DNA from: Shinella zoogloeoides
GTDB taxonomy: Bacteria; Pseudomonadota; Alphaproteobacteria; Rhizobiales; Rhizobiaceae
Assembly (NCBI RefSeq): GCF_030733845.1
Contig: NZ_CP132312.1
Location: 62,001-126,000, forward strand
Direction of reading: 5' to 3'
DNA length: 64,000 bases
Position numbers and translations under genes: made by a program. The notes under the pieces were generated by a model. That model had not been told where the DNA came from. It did no database searches and worked only from the letters and a program-made list of their open reading frames with translations. Below are positions 8,104 through 18,531 of this stretch, piece by piece. How positions within the stretch are numbered: position 1 is the stretch's first letter; each line of letters begins with the position of its first letter.

Positions 8104-8127
8104 GAAATTGTCTCCGAACTGGCTGGG

Positions 8128-9360
8128 TCAGGCGGTGCGATCGAGCGTTTCGAGAAGCGCCGACTTGCTGATGGAGCCGAGATAGCGGTTGGCTTCGTCG
8201 ACAACGGGCACCGGAACGGCGCTTGCGGCGACTTTCCCGAGCACGTTGGACAGGCTTTCCGACGCGGGAATAGGCTCGATGTCCGGTAGGAAGGCCCGCC
8301 TGTAGGGATCGCTTGCGCCGTCACGCGTGGTTTCGATCAGCGAATTGCGGCTGACCATGCCGTGGTAGGTCTTGTCGCGGCCGAGGATGATGGCGACGTC
8401 CCGGTCGTAGTGTTCCATGCGTTCCAGCGCCGCGGCGGCGGAAACGCCCTGGCGCTCGATGATCGTCACCTGCGTCTTGCGGGCGACATCGCCGGCGCGG
8501 AAAACCTGCGAGACGTCGACATTGCGGAAGAAGGAACGCACGTAGTCGTTGGCGGGCTTCAGCACGATCTCGTCGGGGGTGCCGACCTGTACCACCGCGC
8601 CGTTCTGCATGATGCAGATGCGGTCACCGATGCGCATGGCCTCGTCGAGGTCGTGGCTGACGAAGACGATGGTGCGGCTGTGCTCGGCCTGGAGGCGCAC
8701 CAGTTCGTCCTGCATCTCCGTGCGGATGAGCGGATCGAGCGCGGAAAAGGCCTCGTCCATCAAGAGCACGGTCGGCTCGCCGGCGAGCGCCCGGGCAAGC
8801 CCGACCCGTTGTTTCATGCCGCCGGAAAGCTGATCGGTGCGGCTGTCGTCGTAGCCCTCCAGCCCGACGGCCCGGAGCGCGGCGCGGGCGCGCTGCTTGC
8901 GCTCGGCCTCACCGACGCCGGCGACTTCGAGCCCGAAGGCGGCATTGTCGAGGACGGTGCGATTGGGCAGGAGCGCGAAGGACTGGAAGACCATGCTGAT
9001 GTCGCGGCGGCGCAGCGCGATCAGCTCGTTGCGCGGCATTGTCGCGACGTCGCGTCCTTCGATCTCGATCGACCCGGACGTGGGGTCGATCAGCCGGTTG
9101 ATGAGGCGCAGCATGGTGGACTTGCCGGAGCCGGAAAGCCCCATGATGACGAAGATTTCGCCGGCGCGGATGTCGAAGGTGGCGTCGTTGACGCCGATGG
9201 TGCAGCCCGTCGCCGCGTGGATATCGGCCTTGGTCCTGCCGGCCCTCAGAAGTTCGAGGGCCTTCTCCGGCCGTTCGCCGAAGACCTTGAAAACGTTCTT
9301 GATGCTGATCTTGACCGGTCGGTCGTTTGCCGAGAGTTCGCTCTCAGTTGCAAATGCCAT
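8128..9360 (-). CDS. proV: Glycine betaine/proline ABC transporter, ATP-binding protein with CBS domains
   Basis: I chose ATG 9360 (410 residues, MAFATESELS), close to the E. coli ProV length; an in-frame start 48 codons upstream gives a basic, low-complexity extension unlike the family. The N terminus KISIKNVFKVFGERPEKAL is typical of ProV. Walker A is GLSGSGKST, the ABC signature is LSGGMKQRVGLARAL, and Walker B is VLLMDEAFSALDP, followed by the switch His in FVSHDLDEA. The C-terminal third holds two CBS-like repeats that in OpuA/ProV sense ionic strength or nucleotides. First gene of the operon; its promoter must lie in 9361-9605. Confidence 0.93.
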   Translation of the reverse strand: MAFATESELSANDRPVKISIKNVFKVFGERPEKALELLRAGRTKADIHAATGCTIGVNDATFDIRAGEIFVIMGLSGSGKSTMLRLINRLIDPTSGSIEIEGRDVATMPRNELIALRRRDISMVFQSFALLPNRTVLDNAAFGLEVAGVGEAERKQRARAALRAVGLEGYDDSRTDQLSGGMKQRVGLARALAGEPTVLLMDEAFSALDPLIRTEMQDELVRLQAEHSRTIVFVSHDLDEAMRIGDRICIMQNGAVVQVGTPDEIVLKPANDYVRSFFRNVDVSQVFRAGDVARKTQVTIIERQGVSAAAALERMEHYDRDVAIILGRDKTYHGMVSRNSLIETTRDGASDPYRRAFLPDIEPIPASESLSNVLGKVAASAVPVPVVDEANRYLGSISKSALLETLDRTA

Positions 9361-9480
9361 ATTGTATCGGGCCCGGCTCCGGAAGCGGGGCGCTCTCCTT
9401 CGTCTGTTGAAAGCTGATGAAGCAATCAGCGGGATGGGAAGACGCGCAGGCCGAAAGGCTTCGTAAATACGATAGCGCGT

Positions 9481-9520
9481 CGCAATGTGGACATCTTCTG
9501 GCATACTCGCGCCGCAATGT
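9481..9520. promoter_or_regulatory. Direct repeat CGCAATGT x2 upstream of proV
   Basis: CGCAATGT occurs at 9481-9488 and again at 9513-9520, 32 bp apart (about three helical turns). The flanks GGACAT and CCATGT are partly inverted relative to each other. They lie about 120-160 bp upstream of the proV start in the only spacer that can hold its promoter. This could be a regulator site; no factor can be assigned. Confidence 0.3.
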
Positions 9521-9605
9521 CCATGTTTTAAGAAAAAAATTCTACGCAGCGAAGGTTTTTATCGCCGAAATGGAATGGTTTGGCTGTGTTTGGTTAGCTT
9601 GCGGA

Positions 9606-10394
9606 CTATCCGCGAATTCGCGTGAGGACCCGGTCGAGGGCGAGCATGATGGCGCGGCTGCCGCCGTGCTTTTCGAAATCGGTGAAGACCTGCTCGTTCA
9701 GGCCGCCCTTGGTGGCGAATTCGCCGCTGAGATCCATGAAATCGGCATCTCGCGCAGCTGTCAGCGCCGTTTCCGACAGGCCGGCGAAGAGAGGTGCGAG
9801 GTAGGCGCGGCCCTTTTCTTCCGGCAGGCCGTTTTCGGCGAGCCATTCGGTCGTGCGGTGCATGACGCCGAAATAGGTCGCCATCAGGGCGCTGGCGGCG
9901 GCCAGAAGGTCGTATTCCTCCTTGGTCTCGCACGCGACGGCATTGCCGAGCACGTTGAAGACCGCCGCCGTATCCGCATCCGGCGGATAGATCGCGGTGA
10001 CGCCCTTGCGCCGGGCGACGAAGGGCAGGGGGATCGCCTGGGCAAGGCGCACGTCCGCGCCGATCCAGTCGAGAAGGGCAGGCCGGCCGGTCGCGGCGAC
10101 CACGCTGATCACCTTCTGGCCATCACGGAAATGCAAGGGTCGGACGACCTCCTCGGCGATCTGCGGGCGGATCGCCAGCACGACGGTATCGCAGCCGTCG
10201 ATGATTGCCTGGTTGTCGCTGGCAACGAGAACGGCCGGGAAATCGGCGGCCAGCCTTGCGGAGGTTTCCGCGCTGCGCAGGGACACCATGACATGGGGCA
10301 CGGCGGCGGGTTCGGCAAGGAGGCCGCGCACCATGGCGTCGGTGATGGCGCCGGTTCCGATGAAGCCGATTTTCTGGGGCAGGGACATGATCAT
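9606..10394 (-). CDS. Pyrroline-5-carboxylate reductase family protein
   Basis: The 262-residue protein (start ATG 10394, with a second in-frame ATG at 10388) has an N-terminal Rossmann fold, IGFIGTGAITDAMVRGLL, for NAD(P)H. A C-terminal dimerisation domain follows; its segment FATKGGLNEQVFTDF corresponds to the substrate-binding TxGGT-like loop of ProC. ProC enzymes make proline from P5C, but the loop deviates from the usual SPGGTT, so this may be a paralogue acting on a different cyclic imine. It is downstream of a LysR gene on the same strand (87-bp gap) and next to the betaine/proline importer, which hints at osmolyte or amino-acid catabolism. Confidence 0.8.
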   Translation of the reverse strand: MIMSLPQKIGFIGTGAITDAMVRGLLAEPAAVPHVMVSLRSAETSARLAADFPAVLVASDNQAIIDGCDTVVLAIRPQIAEEVVRPLHFRDGQKVISVVAATGRPALLDWIGADVRLAQAIPLPFVARRKGVTAIYPPDADTAAVFNVLGNAVACETKEEYDLLAAASALMATYFGVMHRTTEWLAENGLPEEKGRAYLAPLFAGLSETALTAARDADFMDLSGEFATKGGLNEQVFTDFEKHGGSRAIMLALDRVLTRIRG

Positions 10395-10480
10395 TCCGCT
10401 TTCCGTCTTTGGCAGGCATCGGCCCGCACATGCGCGGCGATCGTAGGGTCCCCACCTGGTCTTGTCGATATCCGGCCGCC

Positions 10481-11425
10481 TTATCTCGGGGCGATCTTCT
10501 CGACGAAATAGCGCGGGATCTGGTCGCGCTCGCGTCGGCGGTAGAACTCCAGGCAGAAGCCGACGAAGGCCTTGAAGCGGCGTGAAACGTGGCGGCGCCG
10601 CGAATAGATGAGGTTGATCGCCGTTTCGCGCGAGCGCCATTCGGGCAGGACGGGAAGGAGGAGATCGCTCTGGCATTCCGTCTCGACGAAGAAGCCCGGA
10701 AGATAGGCAATGCCCTGTCCGGCGACGGCGAAATATTTGAGAGTCCAGTAGTCGTTCGCCATCAGGCTCGCGGGCGGCAGGATTTCGGTTTCCTCCGCGC
10801 CTTGCCGGGAAAGATACCAGGGCTGCAGCCGCGTGGTGTTGCGAAAGATGAGGCCGCGGTGGCGGGCAAGGTCGTCGGCGTTTGCCGGCTGGCCGTGCTG
10901 CGCGAGATAGTCCGGGCTCGCATAGAGCCCGTAGGAGGCCGTCGCCAGCCGGCGGCTGACATAATCGACGTCGGACGGTTCGCCCCAGTGGAAGATGCCG
11001 TCCAGCGCCATGTCGGAAACGTCGCTGAACGGCTGGCGGGCCGAGAGGAACACGACGTCGAGGATGACCTGCGGATAGGTCTTCTGGAAGGCATAGAGCA
11101 GTTCGGAGGTGATGGTGGTGCCGAACTCGCCCGTCGAGCCGACCCGCAGCGTTCCCGCGACCTCCTGGTGCATCTCGGCCATGGCCGTCGCGGCGTCGTC
11201 GCAGCTCGTCTGGATCTTTCGCGCATGGCGCAGCAGCTCGGAGCCGGCGTCCGTCAGGTTCAGCTGGTGGCCCTCGCGCACGAAAAGCTCGACGCCGAAC
11301 TGGTCCTCCAGCTGACGGACCCGGTGGCTGAGGGTGGATTTCGGCAGGCGATGCAGGCGGGAAGCTGCGGAAATCGACTTTGCGTCCGCCACTTTCACGA
11401 AACAGTCGATCACTGAAAGGTCCAT
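10481..11425 (-). CDS. LysR-family transcriptional regulator
   Basis: This 314-residue protein has an N-terminal winged HTH (residues about 1-60: MDLSVIDCFVKVADAKSISA, then SRLHRLPKSTLSHRVRQLED). A periplasmic-binding-protein-like effector domain follows (about 90-300). It is transcribed away from the adenine-deaminase operon (117-bp gap) and towards the P5C reductase-like gene. In LysR systems the divergent gene is the usual target, so it may control 11542-16645, the reductase, or both. The effector is unknown. Confidence 0.9.
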   Translation of the reverse strand: MDLSVIDCFVKVADAKSISAASRLHRLPKSTLSHRVRQLEDQFGVELFVREGHQLNLTDAGSELLRHARKIQTSCDDAATAMAEMHQEVAGTLRVGSTGEFGTTITSELLYAFQKTYPQVILDVVFLSARQPFSDVSDMALDGIFHWGEPSDVDYVSRRLATASYGLYASPDYLAQHGQPANADDLARHRGLIFRNTTRLQPWYLSRQGAEETEILPPASLMANDYWTLKYFAVAGQGIAYLPGFFVETECQSDLLLPVLPEWRSRETAINLIYSRRRHVSRRFKAFVGFCLEFYRRRERDQIPRYFVEKIAPR

Positions 11426-11441
11426 TCCCGCTCTCTATTTC

Positions 11442-11457
11442 GTTCAAAAAATTGGAC
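11442..11457. promoter_or_regulatory. Candidate LysR operator in the LysR/ade spacer
   Basis: GTTCAA-AAAA-TTGGAC is an interrupted dyad with one mismatch, sitting in the 116-bp spacer between the divergent LysR gene and the first adenine-deaminase gene. A second half-site-like GTTCAA occurs about 45 bp further right. LysR proteins bind such T-rich dyads, but binding is inferred from position only. Confidence 0.35.
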
Positions 11458-11541
11458 GATACGTTCGATAATAGCCTCAATTCGGCCAGTTGTTCAAACG
11501 GAAAGCGGCTGAAATACTCCCATCGAACAAGGGAGGTTTGA

Positions 11542-13344
11542 ATGTCCGACATTCGAGAATTCATCCGCGCCGCATCGGGCGGGGAGTCCAAGGCAACCGT
11601 GGCCGTTCGTGGCGGCCGGCTGGTCAACGTGGTTTCCGAGGAGATCTACCAGGCCGACGTCGCCATCTATCGCGACCGCATCATCGCCGTCGGCGATATC
11701 AGCGAATATATCGGACCCGAGACCGAGATCATCGACGCGACCGGCAAATATCTCGCGCCGGGCATGATCGACGGGCATCTGCATGTCGAATGCTCGAAGC
11801 TCTCGCTGACCAGCTTCGCCAAGGCAGTCGTTCCGCTCGGCACGACGTCCATCGTGACCGGCCTCGACCAGATCATCGTCGTCGGCGGCCCGGACGCGGC
11901 GCGCGAATTCCTCGACGAGGTGAAGGAAACGCCGCTCAAGGTATTCTGGGGCGCGCCGTGCAAGACGCCCTACACCATGCCGCGCTCCACCGTCGGCCAC
12001 TATTTCAGCCCTCGGGATCACCGCGACACCCACCACTGGCCGGAATGCGTCGGCATCTGGGAGACGGTGCGCGAATTCATCCAGGAGGAGGACGAGGACG
12101 TCCTTCAGGCCATCGCGATCGGTGAGGCGAGCCGCCTGCCGGTGCTCGGCTGCTGCCCGATGACCCGCGGTGCGCGCCTCAACGGCTACATGCAGTCCGG
12201 CGTGCGCGCCGACCATGAGAGCTACACGCCCGAGGAGATGCTGGAGAAGCTGCGCGCCGGCATGCATGTCGTCGTGCGCGAATCCTCCATTTCCCACTTC
12301 CTCTCCGACAACCTGCGCATTGTCACGGAGATGGGCGTCAAGGCGCTACGCCGCATCAGCTTCTGCACGGACGACGTGGTGGCGAGCGACATCCTCGCCC
12401 GCGGCCATCTTGACAATATGGTCCGCATGGCGATCGCCATGGGCATCTCGCCAATGGCCGCCATCCAGATGGCGACGATCAACGGCGCCGAGGCACTGCG
12501 CATCGACCACAAGGTCGGCTCGATCTCGCCTGGCCGCACGGCCGACATCCTCATCGTCAACGACCTGCGCGAGTTCCGCATCGAGGCGGTGGTGGCCAAT
12601 GGCGCGCTTGCCGCCCGCGACGGGCGGATGGCGATCGAACTGGTGCCGCCGCAACGCAGCGCCGGCCTGCTGCAATCGGTCAAGGCCAGGCCGTTGACGG
12701 CCGCCGACATTGCCGTGCCCTTCGCCGGCAAGGCCGCGTCCGCCGACGTGCTGGCCATCGCCGTCACGCCGGAGAAGGTTTTCGTGCGCACGCGCCGCGA
12801 CGTCACCCTGCCGGTCGTGGACGGCAAGGTTCTCGCCGATGCGAGCCAGAACGTACAGTATGTCACGGTGGTCGAGCGCTACGGCAAGACGGAGAACCGT
12901 CCGGTCGCCTTCACCTCCGGCTTCAACCTGAAATCCGGCGCCATCGCCAGCTCGACCGCGCCCGACGACAACAATATCATCTGCATCGGCGCCGACCCGC
13001 AGGACATGGCGGTCGCCATCAACCACCTCATCGCCAACAATGGCGGCCAGGTGGTGGTCGACAAGGGCGAGGTGGTCGAGTTCCTGCATCTTCCGATCGG
13101 CGGCATCGTGTCTGACATCGACCCGGAGGAGATGGCGGCGGCCGAGATGCGGCTGGACGAAGCGGCGCGCGGCCTCGGCTGCGATCTGCCCTGGCCGTTC
13201 ATGTACATGTTCGTTCTGCAGATCACCGCCATTCCCGACTACGCCATCACCGATCTCGGCGTCGTCGACTGCGTCAATCTGCGGATCATTTCGCCGCTGG
13301 ACCCGGACGGGTCCGCCGTGGCGAACACGCTTGCGGCGGAGTAG
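11542..13344 (+). CDS. Divergent adenine-deaminase family amidohydrolase
   Basis: The 600-residue protein has the full architecture of bacterial adenine deaminase: N-terminal amidohydrolase barrel (about 15-360) and the C-terminal adenine-deaminase domain (about 400-590). A GGGAGG ribosome site precedes the ATG. The first HxH (His79, His81 in DGHLHVE) and the CTDD motif (Asp277, Asp278) are present. However, the DPHE metal/catalytic motif is replaced by the stretch VTGLDQIIVV (about 104-113), and the DGHA-type histidine region reads LGCCPMT (Cys204, Cys205). The partner gene at 14858 keeps both motifs. The enzyme may therefore act on another purine-like substrate, bind metal differently, or be inactive. 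It is first in an operon with a purine permease. Confidence 0.85.
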   Translation: MSDIREFIRAASGGESKATVAVRGGRLVNVVSEEIYQADVAIYRDRIIAVGDISEYIGPETEIIDATGKYLAPGMIDGHLHVECSKLSLTSFAKAVVPLGTTSIVTGLDQIIVVGGPDAAREFLDEVKETPLKVFWGAPCKTPYTMPRSTVGHYFSPRDHRDTHHWPECVGIWETVREFIQEEDEDVLQAIAIGEASRLPVLGCCPMTRGARLNGYMQSGVRADHESYTPEEMLEKLRAGMHVVVRESSISHFLSDNLRIVTEMGVKALRRISFCTDDVVASDILARGHLDNMVRMAIAMGISPMAAIQMATINGAEALRIDHKVGSISPGRTADILIVNDLREFRIEAVVANGALAARDGRMAIELVPPQRSAGLLQSVKARPLTAADIAVPFAGKAASADVLAIAVTPEKVFVRTRRDVTLPVVDGKVLADASQNVQYVTVVERYGKTENRPVAFTSGFNLKSGAIASSTAPDDNNIICIGADPQDMAVAINHLIANNGGQVVVDKGEVVEFLHLPIGGIVSDIDPEEMAAAEMRLDEAARGLGCDLPWPFMYMFVLQITAIPDYAITDLGVVDCVNLRIISPLDPDGSAVANTLAAE

Positions 13345-13390
13345 GAGAACCGTCAAGCGGCTCGATGAGGTTCAAAAGGGGAGGAACAGC

Positions 13391-14791
13391 ATGAACTATC
13401 AATCGAAAGTCGCGGAAGAACCCGCGGGCCGGGCGCAATCCCGGCCCGGCGGCACCATCGACCGCCTGTTTGAGGTCACAAAAAGCGGATCGACGGTCCG
13501 CACGGAAATCATCGCCGCCCTGACGACGTTCCTGGCGGCGTCCTATGTCATCGTCGTCAATCCGGCGATCCTTCAGAACGCCGGCATTCCATTCTCCGCC
13601 GGCGTCACGGCCACCGTGTTGGTCAGCCTGATCGGCAGCTGCGCCATGGGCCTCTACGCCCGCAGCCCCATTCTCGTCGCGCCCGGCATGGGCATCAACG
13701 CGCTCTTTGCCTATACGATGGTGATGGGCGCCAACGTGCCGCTGGAGATCGCGCTCGGCTGCGTGTTCTGGGCGGGCGTGCTCTTCACGATCCTTGCCGT
13801 GCTCAACCTGCGCACCGCGGTCATCGAGGCGATCCCGAAGGACCTGCGCTACGGCATCGCCTGCGGCATCGGCCTGTTCATCGCGCTGATCGGCCTGGAG
13901 AACGCCAAGTTCATCGTCGCCAATCCCGATACGATCGTCGCGCTGACGCCGTTCACGCCCGTCACGCTCACCTTCATCGCCGGCTTCATCATCACGGCCG
14001 CGCTCGTCGTGCGCCGCGTGCCCGGCGCCATGATGGCGGGCATGGTCATCACCACCCTTCTCGCCATCCCGATCGGGCGCTGGTGGGGCGATGGCAGCGC
14101 CTTTGCAGCCGGGGTGCCCGACATGCACACGCTGGTCAACTGGAGCGGCCTCTTCGCGGCGCCCGACTTCAGCTTCGTCGGCAGGATCGACCTCATCGGC
14201 GCGCTGCAATTCGCCTATGTGCCGTTCATCTTCGTCTTCCTCTTCACCAATTTCGTGGAGGCGCTCTCGACCTTCCTCGGCCTGGCGGAAGCCGCCGACC
14301 TGAAGGACGAGAACGGCATGCCGCGCAACGTGAAGGAATCGATGCATGTCGATGCCGTCGCGGCGCTCATCTCGGCCCCGCTCGGCACGAGCCCGGCGAC
14401 CGTCTACCTGGAATCGGGCGCCGGCATCGCGCAGGGCGGGCGCACCGGCCTCGTCGCCTTCGTCGCCGGCCTGCTGTTCCTGCCGTTCCTGTTCCTCTCG
14501 CCGCTGCTGTCGCTGGTTCCGGCGATCGCCACGGCGCCGGTCCTCATCCTCACCGGCCTCTTCATGTCGGAGCCGATGGGGCGGATCAACTGGGGGGACA
14601 TGGAGGATGCCATTCCGGCCTTCCTCGCCATCGTGCTCATTCCGCTGACATTCTCGATCACGCTCGGCCTGTCGCTTGCCATCATCGGCTTCGTCGTGAT
14701 GAAGCTGGCGCTCGGCAAGCCGTCAGAGGTCCGGCCGGTCATGTGGTTCGTGGCGGCGCTGGCGGCGATGCTGGTCGCGCAGGTTCAATGA
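13391..14791 (+). CDS. NCS2-type purine permease (AzgA-like)
   Basis: The ATG at 13391 has a strong GGGGAGG site 7 bp upstream and gives 466 residues. It is a multi-helix inner-membrane protein of the AzgA/NCS2 xanthine-uracil permease family: LTTFLAASYVIVVNPAILQN and APGMGINALFAYTMVMG near the N terminus are the hallmark AzgA motifs. A later helix has the conserved LGTSPATVYLESGAGI. AzgA homologues carry adenine, guanine and hypoxanthine by proton symport. Lying between two adenine-deaminase family genes, it would bring in the purine they deaminate. Confidence 0.9.
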   Translation: MNYQSKVAEEPAGRAQSRPGGTIDRLFEVTKSGSTVRTEIIAALTTFLAASYVIVVNPAILQNAGIPFSAGVTATVLVSLIGSCAMGLYARSPILVAPGMGINALFAYTMVMGANVPLEIALGCVFWAGVLFTILAVLNLRTAVIEAIPKDLRYGIACGIGLFIALIGLENAKFIVANPDTIVALTPFTPVTLTFIAGFIITAALVVRRVPGAMMAGMVITTLLAIPIGRWWGDGSAFAAGVPDMHTLVNWSGLFAAPDFSFVGRIDLIGALQFAYVPFIFVFLFTNFVEALSTFLGLAEAADLKDENGMPRNVKESMHVDAVAALISAPLGTSPATVYLESGAGIAQGGRTGLVAFVAGLLFLPFLFLSPLLSLVPAIATAPVLILTGLFMSEPMGRINWGDMEDAIPAFLAIVLIPLTFSITLGLSLAIIGFVVMKLALGKPSEVRPVMWFVAALAAMLVAQVQ

Positions 14792-14857
14792 TTTTCTCCG
14801 GCGGCGCCGCAAGCGCCGCCGGATCGCAGAACACTCGGATTGGAAGGATAGGCGGCA

Positions 14858-16645
14858 ATGCTGCAATCATGGTCTGAAACCGCACCGCTTCTGGTGGACG
14901 TCGCGATGGGGCGCAAGCCCGCGGATCTCGTCATCCGCAACGGCCGCTGGGTGAACGTCTATTCGGGCGAGATCGTCCCGAACACCGACATCGCGGTCGC
15001 GGCCGGGCGCTTCGCCTATGTCGGCCCGGACGCCAGCCACACGATCGGCGAGGGGACGACGGTCGTGGATGCGGCGGGCCGCTATCTCGTGCCCGGCCTC
15101 TGCGACGGGCACATGCATGTCGAAAGCGGGCTGGTGACGGTGACGGAATTTGCCCGCGCGGTCATTCCGCACGGCACGACCACCATGTTCGTCGACCCGC
15201 ACGAGATCGCCAACGTGCTTGGCATGGCCGGCGTCAAGCTGATGAACGACGAGGCGCAGAGCCTGCCCGTCAACATCTTCGTGCAGGTGCCGAGCTGCGT
15301 GCCGAGCGCGCCGGGCCTGGAGAATGCCGGCGCGACGCTGAGCGCCGAGGACGTGCGCGAGGCACTCGCCTGGCCGAACATCGTCGGCCTCGGCGAGATG
15401 ATGAATTTTCCCGGCGTCGCGGCGAACGATCCCAAGATGGTCGCGGAAATCGCCGCCACGCAGAACGCCCGCCTGACGGTCGGCGGCCACTATGCCTCCC
15501 CGGACCTCGGCCGGGCCTTCCATGCCTACGCGGCTGGCGGCCCGGCCGACGACCACGAGGGGACCACCGTGGACGACGCCATCGCCCGCGTTCGTCAGGG
15601 CATGCGTGCCATGCTGCGCCTCGGCTCGGCCTGGTTCGACGTGGCGGCGCAGGTCAAGGCCATCACGGAACGGGGCATCGACCCGCGCAACTTCGTGCTC
15701 TGCACGGATGACAGCCATTCCGGCACGCTGGTTCAGGACGGCCACATGAACCGGGTTGTCCGCCATGCCATCGCGCAGGGCCTGAAACCGGTGACCGCGA
15801 TCCAGATGGCGACGCTCAACACCGCGCAGCATTTCGGCCTCGAACGGGAGCTTGGCTCCATCGCCCCCGGCCGCCGCGCCGACCTGATCGTCACCTCGGA
15901 CCTCGCGGCCCTGCCGGTCGAGATGGTGTTCGCCCGCGGGCGCCTGCTGGCCGAAAAGGGCGCGCTCATCGCCGACATTCCGGCCTACGACTATCCGGCG
16001 AGTGCCAAGAACACGGTTAAGCTCGGCAAGGCGCTTGCCGCCGCCGACTTCGACATTCCTGCAAGCGGTGCCGCGGAGGTGGACGTGCGGGTGATCGGCG
16101 TCGTCGAGAACCAGGCGCCGACCAAGGCTCTGCAACGCCGCCTGCCGGTCAAGGCCGGCCTCGTGCAGATGGATCGTGCCGGCGATGTCTGCCAGATCGC
16201 GCTGGTCGAGCGCCACCGGGCGACCGGCGGCGTGGTCAACGCCTTCGTCTCCGGCTTCGGCTACGACACCGATTGCGCCATGGCCTCGACGGTCGCGCAT
16301 GACAGCCACCACATGATCGTCGTCGGCACGAACAAGGCCGACATGGCGCAGGCCGCCAACCGCTTGCAGGAAGTGGGCGGCGGCATCGTGCTGATTGCCG
16401 GCGGGCGGGAGCTCGCCCTCGTCGAGCTGCCCGTCGCGGGCCTGATGTCGGACGAGCGCGCGGAAATCGTGGCGGAGAAGGCCAACCGCCTGGTGGACGG
16501 CATGCGCGCCTGCGGCTGCACCCTCAACAACGCCTATATGCAGCACTCGCTGCTGGCGCTGGTGGTGATCCCGGAACTGCGCATCTCCGATATCGGCCTG
16601 ATCGACGTCACGCGGTTTGAAAAGACCGACGTCATCGTCGGTTAG
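14858..16645 (+). CDS. ade: Adenine deaminase
   Basis: The 595-residue enzyme would convert adenine to hypoxanthine and ammonia in the cytosol. All motifs of bacterial adenine deaminase are seen: HxH at His85/His87 (CDGHMHVESG), DPHEIANVLG with His115 and Glu116, EMMNFPGV, a metal His211 in GGHY, DDHEGTT, and CTDD with Asp284. The C-terminal domain with its conserved small repeats follows. It shares the fold and length of the gene at 11542 but keeps the catalytic motifs that one lacks. It ends the operon and is followed by a strong bidirectional terminator. Confidence 0.93.
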   Translation: MLQSWSETAPLLVDVAMGRKPADLVIRNGRWVNVYSGEIVPNTDIAVAAGRFAYVGPDASHTIGEGTTVVDAAGRYLVPGLCDGHMHVESGLVTVTEFARAVIPHGTTTMFVDPHEIANVLGMAGVKLMNDEAQSLPVNIFVQVPSCVPSAPGLENAGATLSAEDVREALAWPNIVGLGEMMNFPGVAANDPKMVAEIAATQNARLTVGGHYASPDLGRAFHAYAAGGPADDHEGTTVDDAIARVRQGMRAMLRLGSAWFDVAAQVKAITERGIDPRNFVLCTDDSHSGTLVQDGHMNRVVRHAIAQGLKPVTAIQMATLNTAQHFGLERELGSIAPGRRADLIVTSDLAALPVEMVFARGRLLAEKGALIADIPAYDYPASAKNTVKLGKALAAADFDIPASGAAEVDVRVIGVVENQAPTKALQRRLPVKAGLVQMDRAGDVCQIALVERHRATGGVVNAFVSGFGYDTDCAMASTVAHDSHHMIVVGTNKADMAQAANRLQEVGGGIVLIAGGRELALVELPVAGLMSDERAEIVAEKANRLVDGMRACGCTLNNAYMQHSLLALVVIPELRISDIGLIDVTRFEKTDVIVG

Positions 16646-16670
16646 CATTCGCCACCGATGGGCTGACGCG

Positions 16671-16700
16671 ACAAAGGGCCGGAAACCGGCCCTTTGTCTT
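16671..16700. terminator. Bidirectional Rho-independent terminator
   Basis: A perfect 12-bp stem, ACAAAGGGCCGG (16671-16682) with CCGGCCCTTTGT (16686-16697), has a three-base AAA loop and is followed by CTTTTTT on the plus strand. It sits between the convergent ade operon and the peptide transporter operon and could serve both. Confidence 0.85.
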
Positions 16701-16711
16701 TTTTGAGAGCC

Positions 16712-18529
<1,818 letters not shown>

Positions 18530-18531
18530 GG

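Noticed and set aside
14867..16648. 593-codon frame on the minus strand
   Set aside because: Antisense shadow of the second adenine deaminase, whose catalytic motifs are on the plus strand.
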